Shown here piece after piece: positions 25,101 to 37,478 of a stretch of DNA of 64,000 bases; the first letter of the stretch is position 1; every line of letters begins with the position of its first letter. The notes below the pieces were generated by a model, which saw nothing but the letters and a program-made list of their open reading frames with translations, had not been told where the DNA came from and did no database searches. The stretch is from Tyto alba (Eukaryota > Chordata > Aves > Strigiformes > Tytonidae): the NCBI RefSeq assembly GCF_018691265.1, contig NW_024881322.1:1860001-1924000 (forward strand), given 5' to 3'. The position numbers and the translations under genes are program-made.

Positions 25101-26640
25101 TACTATTGGACTTGAGTATTGACAGGTCTTTCAAAGTCATGGTAAGAATTTCTGAATGTCTATAAAGACAGTCACAATTGGAAATTTGGTCATTGAAGGA
25201 TCTCTTAAGCTTTATGTTTTTGTGTTTTTAAAATTATAATAAGCAAATCCATAAAGTCAAAAAAAGGAACAGCTAGTGTGCCCTGCCACTACAGGAATAT
25301 CAGTGAAATGGGAGACTAATTTGGGGCTTGCTTTCTCTTGATACACAGGTTTATCACAAAATTCGGATGCAGTTAGTATGGATGTTATAATTGTTCATCT
25401 TTACAGAGCTTTCAAAGTAAGATTATTTCTTCCTTCTCATGCATTCCATGCAGTAGTTGATGGTAACAGAGATGTGGATAGATCTCCCAAATAGTCCACA
25501 TGTGAAGGCATATTTTCTTTTGGTTACTTCTCAGGGTGACCTGACATACTGTGTTCCAATCCTGTTAATGGGCAGTTCATGATACACGATTTATACGGCT
25601 TTGTTTAAAGCTATCATGTTGAAATCCTGGTTAGTCATGTTCCAGAGCTTGTGTTGCAGCAAAACATATTAGCAGTTATTCCAAATTCCTTCAAAGTTGG
25701 GAAAATAGTTACATTGTACATAAATGACTGATAGGATATTTTCAGATATGAGTTACTGTATATATTCATGCTTAAAGGTAGGTGGAAATTGACTTTGCAT
25801 ATTATGTAGGTATCGACAGACATAAGAATAATGTGATAATTATTTAGAGAATTTGGAGATTTTTTGACTGTCAAGTGAAAAGTTGAAAATGAAACCGTAT
25901 TTTAGAAATGGAATAAAAGATTCTATTTAAAAGTAACATTTAAATATGAAGTAGATTTAAAAATGAAAGTTATGCATACTGTCAGATAGACCAAATGTGT
26001 ATCTACAGCAGTTGTATGAAAAACAAGTACTATAACCAAAGCTATAGCTTCACTTTTGAAAAAAGAAGGTGCAAAAATATGATTGAAATTTCTGTGATCA
26101 CAAAGGCAGTGAATAAAAGAACATGGAACTGTTACTTGCCAAATCTCACTGTACTAAAACTAGCTGGCACTCAAGGTAGTAGGAGGTGAATTTAAAACAG
26201 ATAAAGCAAAGTGCTGCTTTATGCAGTGGGCATTGAAGGTTTGGAATTTACTAGAGACTGGAGAGTCAGGTAGTTTAAGTAAGTTCAAAAAGGAATTGTT
26301 GTGAAAAACAAAATGACAACTTTGTACCAAAAGGAGTGGGCAATCCAGTGCCGCCTATCATCCCCAACCCAACACCCACAGGTGCTGTGCGAGTGCGCTG
26401 GGAGACACTGGCTGGACATAGGTGCTCTCATTAAATAGCATTGCCTTTTGCTGCTCCGAAGAGCTGCGCTAGGTGGGCCTTTTGTCTGACTTAGCAGGAC
26501 AAAGTTCTTACATAGAAAACCTTCAATTTTTTTCCCCCAAATATTTTTTCTACTAGTACTTGCTGGCAACCTCATAGGAGCTTACAAATGATATGAAAAA
26601 GGAAGAGCACTCTCTTTCTAAATTACTTGTAATTTATTTT

Positions 26641-26663
26641 TGTGTGTGTGTGTGTGTGTGTGT
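26641..26663. repeat. (TG)11 microsatellite
   Basis: An uninterrupted TG dinucleotide run of 22-23 bases, long enough to be length-polymorphic. Confidence 0.95.
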
Positions 26664-29600
26664 TCATTTTTGCTTTTTATAGGCATTTGGAACATCAGTA
26701 TGCATTTCTTGCAAGTGTATACTAATGAAAATGTCAGATATTTACCATATAATAAAACTATCTCATGACTGCTGCTTTGACTGCTTTTGAGTGCTTGCCA
26801 GAGATTAGACTGTGGGTATAATTTTCTTTTAATAACTTCTTGTTGGGTAGCCCTGCACTCTAGTTTACTGAGAATTGTGCCAGAACAAATCAAATATGAA
26901 ATAGATGTCTTATTTATTTTGGAATTATGAATGTAAAATAGCTTATGGTTATTTTAAGCGAGTATGTTCTGTATGTTGTTATCAACTATAATCCTCTCTT
27001 TCTCCAGTTATTCAGCGTATTAGCACTTGTTCCTCAGTGGAATGCATGTTTTTCTGGAAGATTTTACTACTTATATCCCACTTACAGAACTGTAAAACAG
27101 CTACCTCAAAAGTGCCATCTTTTTTGTTGAATATTATCTGAACAATTTTTCACATCTTCCTGATTTTCAATAAATCAATAATGCATTACGTGCTACTTGC
27201 TGCACTACCCATAGCCAATGCTTATTTTATACTGGTAGGAAGAGCAGAATGCTAATATATTTACACAGGAGTCTGTAAGTCTCCATATCCACTTATTTGG
27301 GCCTGAAACTGTTGAACTACTGTAATTTTTCAGTGTTGAGGCACAGCTTTGTTTGTAGATACCATAAATAACATGCGTACAACTAAACTGGAATTTTGCA
27401 TGCTGCAATTAAAAAGAAATTGCTTTCAAATAAATAAAAGTAGTCCTTAGAGAGGTAATATTTTGTCCAGAAAGGAGTCTGGGATCAGTTTTTAAAACAA
27501 TCTCTAACATTACCACAAACTTTTCTTATATATGTGTAGCTTTACCAAGCTAAGTATTAGTGTCCTTTTTAATTCTTTTTGTTTAGTTTTTAGACTACCA
27601 TTCTGAGAGGAAAAATCTGAAAAGGCCATCTGACTTGTTACGTCTGAGAAGTGTTTGAGTGGTTTCTTTAGGAAAGATAGCATGTTGTCACCGATCTTTA
27701 GAACCTCCAACAGATTATTAAAAAGTTATGGTGTAGAGTATGGACAGATATGCTCTCAAGCAGAGTTGACAATTTAAATGGTTTCCAGTTTCTCTTAGAG
27801 CGGCTGAAAGATTTTATTTTATTTTTTTTTTCTTTTGTGTGGAGATAAGCTGAGCCTTTGGTCTTTATGCTGGACCAAAAGTATATGCCAGGTACCTGAT
27901 ACAACTGCTGTTTAATTCACCCAGCTCATTCATGTATTTTTTAATACACTTATTTCTGTTATTTTCAGACACTTCAGTTCTTTTTCTCAAGAAAGGCATG
28001 TCCATTCTTACAAAGAAAAAAATCTTTCTTAAAGGAATTACTGTGTTGCCTTTGACTGAAGCATATCTCACAGTTAAGGTTGTGAGGAAGCTTGCTATGC
28101 CACTCTGTGAGAGGAGCAAGATTGTACCTGAGATTAATAGTCCTGTTAACTTCTTTCATAGACTTTTTCCTAGTACCTGTCTGAGCAGGTGATTACCTAC
28201 AGCACTGATTGGCAGCAAAATTAGTTCCAAACGGGTACTATACGTGAGGTCTGTGGAGCATTCCTCCAAAAGTCCTCAGAACCATCTGCCGGTGAGAACT
28301 CCAAGATAATATGCTTCAGGACTTCATTTCAATTTTCACACCCATCTGTTCTGATCATTAGACACATCTGATCGCCCTGTTGGAGAGGCTGTCTCTGACC
28401 GAGAGGGGCGGGGTGGGCGACGCAGCTTTATGTAAGTGTTCCAGAACTCTGACCCCTCTCCTTCTGTCCTCCCCTCAAAACTGAGCAAGAGGGGCATCTT
28501 TCAGCAGCTAACGCAAATAAGAAAGCTATATTTTATGGAACGTAAAGGAGTATATTTATTTTAATTCTGGTAGCACTTTGGGACTGGTGTCTAGCTCCTC
28601 AAGTACATCTGATGCTAGCTTTGCCAAGCGGGTGTAAAACTCTACCAGCAGGACTCAACAGCAAGTTTCAAGATATCACGAGTGCTGGTTAGATCATAAT
28701 ATTGCGCTAGGCTTGCTATTCAGGAGGTGCAGTGATCTACCTGTAGATAAATTATGGCCTAGTGGATAGGAAGTATTCTAAGTTTTTGCTGTCAAGTATA
28801 AGAAGATGGAAATTTGATCGTGAATGGTTTTGTGTTGGATTTAGTTTTGTGAGTTTCTGTTAATTCTAGTAGTAATCAGACATACACCGTGAATCACATT
28901 GTATAATAATGTCTTCTTCTATACAGATCAGACAGTAGTGGTGTAGACATTTTCCCACCTCTCTTACCAATATCTCCTTTCCATATGGCTAATTCATAAT
29001 ACCTTGTCTGATCCTTATCTTTACGTCATGGCTTAACTCATATAACACTGAGTATAACTGTGTCGAAGTCAAGATGTTATCTGGAACTGTGTATACTATG
29101 AAACATCACGCTTGGGAGAAAATGCTTATTTGTAGCAGAACAGTGTAGTCCCCCTCATTCTGTATTTATCTACTCACATTTTTTATTTACTGTGTTAGAT
29201 ATGTCTAGTTTCTCTGGACCTTTTATTCAGGTACTTCTCTCTTCCCTCTGAACTTACCTTATGCCTTGACTAGGAAGTAATACTTAAGTCCTTGTCATAA
29301 AAGTCATTCTGTTATGTGACTTCAACTTATTGATAAGAATTAGATTTTTCCTTCTGAAATGTTCAGCTCACTCTTTGGTTATGTTGCTCAAGACAGCATT
29401 TTTATTGCTTAAAAAAAAAAAAGGGAGACTTTAATCCTCACATTGCCATATTCCACAAGAATATATTTCAATCTCATCTAGGAAAAGCAGATTTGCAATT
29501 TAAATGCCAAGGGAGCATTACATATGCTCATTTTATTTAGTTAATATGAAATTCTTGTCAAGATTATAAGTTGCTTAAAAAGAAAAAAGTTGGTTAATGT

Positions 29601-32257
29601 GATTTGCAACACTACTGAGTTCTTGAGATATATAAACATTTTTTAAGCTGTTAGACCAAATACTAATTGAGATTTTGGGAGGAGAAAATCCCCTTGAACA
29701 AGCAATAGGAAAGTTTTGTAGGACTCTCTAAAGGTGTGAATTCTTTTGTGGCTACTGTAAGCAAATAAAACAGGAGAAATTCAACACAGCCATCAGGCAA
29801 CATAGTAGCTTCAGGAGAAAGCACACAAGAATGATCGTCATGAGCAAAGCTCTTACAGTATTTGCTGTTGCTAAAAGGCAAGCTTCTGCTCTTCTCAGAG
29901 GAGCATTCACCACTTAAAATATGGACTGTAGAGAGGGAATGAGGGTGACTGCAAAAATCCAGATATTCTTCCACTTGCATGTTTCACTAAATTCTTCACA
30001 AATAAATGTTTCGATAAAGAAATATGGCTTTTTTCTGAAATCTTTAGCCAGAGACATCTCATACGTGAGTATGCATCAGGTATATTTATGTATTTAATTT
30101 ATTCTTTAGACTATCAACAATAAAGTTTTGTCATTAGTTCCATTATTTAATATTTGCATTAGTTATTTAAAATAAACTCTATTGACCTGTAAGGAAAGAC
30201 AATTAAGCAGTTTATTTTTAACTAGAAGTGTTGGAAATGCGGAGAATTAAAGATGAATAGAAACAGCTTATTTCACTACAAAACTTTCTTGTTCTGCTGC
30301 TTTCACTACAGAAGATAAGTGTATCAGTATGCAAGTTAAATAAAAATTGTGTGTTAAATCTATTTCCATGTAGAAATATTATCTAAATGATTGTAAGTAG
30401 GTAACATTATTTTTAAAACCACCTCCTGTCACTTTATTCATATTTTATTAAAGAAATACTCATTTTAGGATTTAATGTTTCCATCAACTAAAGTGACTTT
30501 TTATTTTAAGATTGATTCAAAATTTGCACTTGAATAAGTATCTCAGTGAATATGTTATCCAATATATTTACACTTTGAAATTCAACATTAACTATATGAG
30601 AATATTTACTTTTAAAATGAAATATTCAATCACTTCACAAACCTAAAAGCAGGTAAATGAAAGTAGATGTAATAGTTGAAAGGTCATACAATACCTGTGA
30701 CAAATTCTATACGCCCCTTTCTTTTGAGGAGCTCAAAATAAAATTATTAGTATTGCTTTTGCTACGCTGAGCTAAATGGCTCTTAAATGGTGCACAGAGC
30801 CAAAACAGGGGATAGGAGCAAGTTGTGTTCCCAGAGGGTTTCCAAATGAACAGATACGTTTTGTCTCCCGTGCATGGGTCTTTTAAGATTCCATGTGTCC
30901 TCGCGTCTCCTGGAACCATACCATATGTATGTGCTCTAACTCAATTCCACTCACAGCTGAAGGAGCTTTATTCAGGTGGTTTATGATTTTGGAGTTTGGA
31001 TTTAGTCTATTTTCCTCAATAACTGAAGTTGCATTTAACAATGTTACTGAAAGCATGTCTGTTTAAATCGTAGAACAGCATTTAAGTAAACTGTTTTGTT
31101 TTTTGTTTTTTATTTTTTGTTTTTTTTTCTTTCATGTGTCACCCTAGAACTTGACACTTTAAAACCCAAGATCTAAGAAGCCTTCCTGATAACCACTCTT
31201 GTTAAATTTTAGAAAAATAACCATATATATGGATATATATGTAACATAAGAAGTGTGTATTCCTGATTTTATTCTGCCCACCTCCACCACCCAATCACTG
31301 ATCACGACTTCAGTGTCTCTGCTTTTAATATTGAAAGCAAAAATAAAGGTGCTCTACGGCAGATTTTTTTAATGCATTTACGTTGTCTGACCACTAGATG
31401 TCACACACCTATCTGTGAATGTGTAACATAGCACCATGGACTTCTTTTTTTTAATAACCTATTTGTAAATATTTTTTCTTCTTTTTTTTTCCAGAACTCT
31501 AATATTATCTTTGGAGAAGGGTTTATTTCTTAATGGCAGATATTTCTGTCTTCAGCTGCCTTTATCATTTGCTCTCTATTTGCTAATTTGGTAGTCAAAA
31601 TACTTCTGTTTCGTGACAAACATTCATTTGGACTTTCTTCACAGCTTTACTATTTTGCTTTCTCTTTTAAGTAATGGCTTTTCCATTTTGTTGTTGTTGC
31701 AGCTGTTTATTTTTGTGAGGACATAGTAAGTCAGGAAATATGAAATAAAAAACCCCACAAGAATTCTGGAGGTCTCAGCTTCCCTTTTGGTTGTGGCAAA
31801 TCTCTGAAAGTGCCATCACCTTGCTAATATTCCTTCCAGTGAGTTCTTCAGAGGCCTTTTGCTACCCTTCAGGCCAGGATTCTCTTGTTAGACTCCAAAT
31901 TCTATTTTTACACCTTTACTGTTTTAAAAACCTGATCCACCTTCTCTAGTGATTCTTTTCTACTGTCAGTTTGTCGCTTCTTGAAAAGTACTCCAATATA
32001 ATACTCCTGTGTTTTGGGGTTGTTTTTGTTTGTTTGTTCTTGTTTATTTGGCTTTGTTTTTATCTCCTTTTCTCATCTCGCATAATATATGCAATTTTCA
32101 TTTCTTTATTCCAAAATCTTAACTTTTCCTGCCTTCATATTCTTCCTCCAAATGACTTGACATGTTCCCTTTCTGAAAGCAAACTAGGCTATGTGTACAA
32201 AACTACCAGAAAGTGTGGGTTTGGGGAAGTGGTGAAAATGAAAGTATAGAATGCAAA

Positions 32258-33600
32258 ATTGTAACATAAGAATATTTCTAGCAAGTCAGACTGTTGGTTC
32301 ATGTAGCCTACCACTCCTTCTCTGATCAGTCAATACAGAATGTCCAGCAAAGAGTATATGAACAATGCCAACATGTTGTAGTACTTCTCTAGGATGCTCT
32401 CTCAGCCTCCAATAATTTGTAACTATAGGGCCTTCCTTTACAAGCAAAAGTCGTGGTGGCTTGTTCTTTTCTTTTCCAGAAATTGTTCAGTTGCTTTTGG
32501 GCCCATATAAACTTTTATGTGATGTGCCAAGGAGTTCTTCAGTGTAACTACATATTTTATGAAGTATCTCCCTTCCTTAGTTTAGAGCCTACAGTACACA
32601 GTTGTTGTTTGATGCCACCTAGGTCTCGTGCTAAAAAAGACAGTAGAAATCATTCCCTATTCACTTTCTCTACGCTGGTCAAGATTTAGTAGGTCTTCAT
32701 TTTATCACTTTGTCAGCCATCCCTTTCCCAAGCTAAAGACTTTTACCTGATGTAGCAGTACTTGGAAATCATTCTATACCTTGATTCCTTGTTGCCTCTC
32801 CCTCTTTTTTTGTTCTATGTTGTGGAACCAAAATACATGCAGCCTATAAGATTTGAAAGCATTGTGGAATCACGCAATGGCATGATGATGTTTTCCTCTG
32901 TTCCATTTTAGTAATTCCTAATATTTATTTTACTTTTTTGATTACTACTGAGCATTGAACCAATATTTTCATAGAGCTGTCATAATCTCAAGGTCACATT
33001 TCAGTGTCAGTTTTCAATTCAGAGTCTGTCATGTTTGTAAAGTTAAGATTTCTTTCACATATTCTATCACTTCTTGGTTTTAATTTATGCTGGATTTAAT
33101 CTGCCATTTTATTGCTCAGTCAGGATTAGGAAGTTGTGTGGGGTTTTTTGTTTGGGATTTATTTTTATTTGTTTGGGTTTTTTTCAGTTCCTTGTCCTTA
33201 TGCCTTTCATCTTTCTGGAATAAGTTAGTATCATCATCAGAGGATACTTAAAGATTCATCTCAGTGTTTACTCACTTTTTCAGTTAATTTATGAACATGT
33301 TGCACAACAAAGGCCAAGCACAGACCATTTGGTGATTCCATTAGGGAAATCTCATTACTGAGAAAACAGACTAAATAACCCAAAAATGGGTAAAAGGATT
33401 TTTTTTGTCATTGGTTTAGTCATTTGAGGACCCATATTCCATGGCATTCTTAATTGTTTTAAGAGCTTATGGTAAGCAACAAAGTGCCTTTCAGAAATCC
33501 AAGAAGATTGTATTAACCTGATTTCTTTGTCCAGATACTTGCAGACTTCTTCAGGGAGTTCAGGTGGAAGTAATAATCTTTCTGTCTATATTAATTCTCT
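32258..33600 (-). mobile_element. ancient CR1/L3-like LINE, reverse-transcriptase 3' half plus 3' UTR
   Basis: Read on the minus strand, this is a long, heavily mutated copy of an old amniote CR1/L3-type LINE. Collinear blocks, by window position, are: AAGAATATTTC...GACTGTTGGTTCATGTAG (3' end, 32268 on); CCAAGGAGTTCTTCAGTG near 32530; CCCTATTCACTTTCTCTACG near 32660; CAAGCTAAAGAC near 32730; AATCTGCCATTTTATTGCTC near 33100; AATTTATGAACATGTTG near 33290; and AAGAGCTTATGGTAAGCAAC...CAGAAATCCAAGAAGATT near 33460-33510. The order matches the family as I remember it. A G/T-rich stretch interrupts it at about 33140-33185. The element may continue weakly to about 34.0 kb. No open frame survives. Confidence 0.8.
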
Positions 33601-34059
33601 ACAGTAAGCTGTGATTCAGTATTCCCATCAGCTGAAGGTTCTTTGAAGATCAGTGGGGTTTTTTTGAAGAACAGTGGTTCTTCAAAGCAGCAATTCAGCA
33701 GCACTGCATGCACCTGTTTTCTCCATACTAACACCATACATTCTAGCACTGTATCCGAAAACTCATCTGGTGCAGCCTTTACACTGTCACTATGGATATT
33801 TCCTCAGCCATGGCATTATCTATCCCATTACACAACTTTAGTGTTAAGAAAAAGCATGAGAACTGGAAGATTATTCTTCAGTGCAAGTTCTTTTGAAAGA
33901 GAAAATGTCACTATTTGCATCATGATGTAACTCTGTATGCTACTGCCCTATGGTCTTAACATTTCAGTTTTCCGTACAGCAGAAAGTCTGTGATCAGAAA
34001 ATAGTCTGAGTAAGAAAGGAAGTCCTTTGTTTTGTAGATAGGTAGTCAGATGAGGGTTT

Positions 34060-34252
34060 TGTTGTGTTTTTTGGTGTTTGTTTGTTTGGTTTTTTTTTTT
34101 TTATTTTTTTCTTTGTTTGTTTAGGGGCTTGGTTTTGTGGTTTTTTTTGTGTTTTTTTTTTTTTTTTTTTTTTTTTCTGAAGCCCTGTTTGATCTCTTTG
34201 CTCTTGAACTGTTTTTTTCTGTTGTTTTTTTTTTTTTTTTTTCTTTTTTTCT
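34060..34252. repeat. T-rich/GT-rich low-complexity block
   Basis: About 190 bases made almost entirely of T with scattered G, including runs of more than 20 T. The 82-codon frame here is an artefact of this composition. Confidence 0.92.
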
Positions 34253-37200
34253 CGATGAATAGTTCACTTGTTGAATTCCTGGAGGCTCATTCAGCATCAA
34301 CCCATTTAATTTCCCTAAAGCTTTAAAAGTATCAAACTTAAAAAAATACATAGTCATTACTACCTACATTATTCTATCTGAATGCAGTGCTAATAGAATT
34401 GAGGTGTCAGTCTGACTACCCTTAAGATGACTTTTGGACTCTTCTAAGGTAACATTCTAGCCTACTTCCCTGAAAAACTTGGTGGGTTATCCAAAGATTT
34501 TCTACATACTTAACTGGTACATCTTCATTTGTAACTGTGACTGAGGTTCCTGTCTTGAATTGGAATTATTCTACGTACTATTGCCTTAATTGCAGATACA
34601 CAAATTAAAATCTGTAGAGTAGCCATAAAAGAGTTAATGTCTCTTCTTTATTAGTCAGTACCTTAATCTGTAATTCTGCTTTGTTTTTTGCTTTATACTT
34701 TTTCCTACATTTAACTACAGAACAACTCATGCTTCCTTATATTCTGTGCAACGTTTCTGACAGTTACTGTAAAAATGTACAGAGGTCCTTGAAGAAATAT
34801 ATTTTCCTTTTAATAATGGTGGTTCTCTAAGAACTATCACTGTATACACAAACTTCCTACCAGTGCATTTTATGCATCAGAGTTCACTTTGCTCAAGGTA
34901 ACATCACAGTTGAAGCGATTTAACTCAGTATGTGGCTACCTCACTCTCAGATATCCCCAAGTCATGTTTTATGAATGCTTTCAAGAACAGTGCCACTGGA
35001 GGAGGAGTTCCCATCCTTCCCTTTGACTGCTTTTCATAATTTCCAACCTGCTTGTTGTCCTTGCTCTAGAATTTGATCAATGATCAAACGAAAAAGATTG
35101 AAATTAAGCTGACAAAAAGTGGATTTCCAGTTACGCCAGTTTACAACATACTTGTATTTGGAAACAGGATTTAAGACAAACACCAGTTTCAAATGCTGAT
35201 TTCAGTGGCCCTGAGATTAGTTAAGCATTTTGTAAGTTTATCATCAGAGGCTGCTAATTCCACAAACAAGACAACGTAGAAGTAACTCCTAACAGTAAAT
35301 TTTCTTCAACAAGATATGCTCAAAAAATCTGTATTCCCCTATTGACTTAGTCTCTCCAATTTCAAAACTCTCTTAAGGTGCTGATTTATTTCTTATAATT
35401 CACTGTGGCAGGATGTGGTTCATTAAGAGCTCCACGCTAAAGAGTGATATGAAGCAGAAGACAGGTTTTTTTCAGGAACACAAGGACACAGGTTTTGGAC
35501 AACAGCAAACCATCAGAGTTTAGTCTGCTAATGCTACTCTTAGAAGGCTTTAATGGAACTTGCATTAGTGTGCTACAACTGTGGATTTGGTCCAGTGTGA
35601 TTAAACTATGTTCCAGTCAAGGTAAACATCATGTTGAATAGGAACTGCCAAGTTACAATGCCATCCAAAAAATTTCAAGTATAAGCGTCCATATTTTTGG
35701 AAGTAGTCTTTTCATATGAGCAGTGCTTGGTCTCTTCTGATTCAAGTCCTGGTATGTGGGTATAGCAAAATCCAAGAGCACTATGAATGTGTTGAAGGTT
35801 ACCTCTGTTTTCAAATGTGAAAATTTGCTGAAGTTTAGAAGACAAACACTTGCAGGCATTCACTTTCTTCTCTTGTCAAAAGGTGGAAAGCATGATCCCA
35901 AACTCCATCTGCTCTGATTCTTCATAGAAGATTTTTTGATCAAGTTACTAAGATTCAGTTCAGTGCTTTTCTATCACAACAGAGAATTTCAGATAGGCTT
36001 CTTTAAAGCTGCAAAACCAGAAACCTCAAAAGGACATGAGATTTGATCAGAAGCCATAAAGTAGATTTTAAAACTATAGGTCTTTTATTTTTGTATGTCT
36101 GCTCAAGCAGATTACAGGTATAGATATTACTATTGTTTTGTTAATGTAATGTGTTATATTGAAGACACTATGCTTAATAAACAATAGTATTGGGACTTGT
36201 ATCAGACTTAGTTATAGTTCCTAAAAATTTTAATTTTAAAATACATTCTATTTTGCACTTAAACTGTTTCAGAGTCAAAATCACCAGTGTTCATGAGTAA
36301 CATTTTACTAATTCAGAAATTGTAGGAAAATAATCTGCATTTCAGCTTAGGTAATGTCATAGCATGCAAGTCACCCTACCTGCTGAAACTCTAAAGTTAG
36401 TCAGAGGCGTAATGGTCCCCGAATGATTACATTATGTGAGCTGAACAGTGTTGACAGAGGAAGATAGAGAACTATACTGGATTTCCTACAGATGCCCAGA
36501 GAGTAGTCATGTTTCAGTAGCTATATGGAAAATTACAGCATTGTTCAATTTGTTTTGATCATGTTTTCAAGTAATGGCTTCTAAACTTGTTCAGTATTTG
36601 TGAATGTTTCATGTCTTGATTTATACTGCCAACTTCTGCACAATATCAAACAACTGTCATCTGGAGGTAGATACTATAAATACGCAACTGCGCTCAGTGA
36701 TCGCTATTAGACTAGAATCAAGGCTGGAAACCAAGTTAAGGTGAGCCAAAATTGAAATAGAAGTTAGGAGTAGCACAGAGAATTGTTTTAAACAAAAAAA
36801 CATCAACAAAAAGAAACATACTAAGGAATCAGACTTGGATTGAGAAAGCCACTGAATCAAAATGTATACTAGTATACTAAAGTGAAGGACAGGGTAAGAG
36901 TCTATTTAGAACTGGATTGAATATCAAGAATTGGTAAGCTGGCAGGCAGACTAGTCAAGAGTGGGAAGTAGAATTAAGCAGGTATTAACTGGATCTGAGA
37001 AACAAGCTATAGGAATGTAGTTGCAACTGATCACAAATAACTGAGAGCTCACTTGGGTGGCATCTCCAGGTCTGACCACGCCAGCATGCAGACAGACAAG
37101 TCGATCCTTAACTATTCAAACTGTTCAGACTTATTAGGCCTTGCTGGGCAAAATCCTCTCCCCTCAGTAAAGACTGGAAGTTTTAAGTTCTTTGTAGAGC

Positions 37201-37470
37201 AATACAATTCATTTACCTCCCTGATGTCTGCCTTTGTTCCAGCAAGTTCTGGTCCTATTACTTAGAAAATAAAATAAATATATGTAGCAATACCCCTTTG
37301 ACACTACACCTGATAGCTTTGTCAAGAAACTGGTACTACTAGAAAACTCTTTTACCTGAAGCAGGGACTGCAGGGTAGTGACAGAAACATTTTCTTTTTT
37401 AATAGTAGCTGTAAGAAAAGAATGGGAAGAATTTGAGTTTTATATGAATATAATAATTTGGTTAGTGATC

Positions 37471-37478
37471 ATCTAGAT
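37471..37478. repeat. target-site duplication candidate of the hAT element (left copy)
   Basis: ATCTAGAT fits the hAT consensus nTCTAGAn. The proposed right copy at 39942-39949 reads ATCTACAC, two mismatches. Confidence 0.5.

Larger units (their letters stand above)
20001..32257. other. 12 kb non-coding interval
   Basis: AT-rich sequence with no exon, RNA gene or clear interspersed repeat that I recognise. It holds simple runs (poly-T at 22142-22174, 23640-23655 and 24101-24118; TG dinucleotides at 26641-26663) and a few moderately GC-rich patches (24670-24790, 26330-26480, 28370-28480) without identifiable content. Open frames are all short (under 100 codons) and unlike any family I know. 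Confidence 0.6.
33601..37478. other. non-coding interval, partly T-rich
   Basis: Mostly unrecognised sequence, possibly including further eroded LINE sequence up to about 34.0 kb. It holds a T-rich block at 34060-34252, and a small perfect hairpin, TTTGAAGAAC/GTTCTTCAAA with a four-base loop, near 33665-33688. No gene was recognised. Confidence 0.55.

Noticed and set aside
34078..34357. ORFs rich in Phe (plus) and Lys (minus)
   Set aside because: They translate a T-rich low-complexity run.
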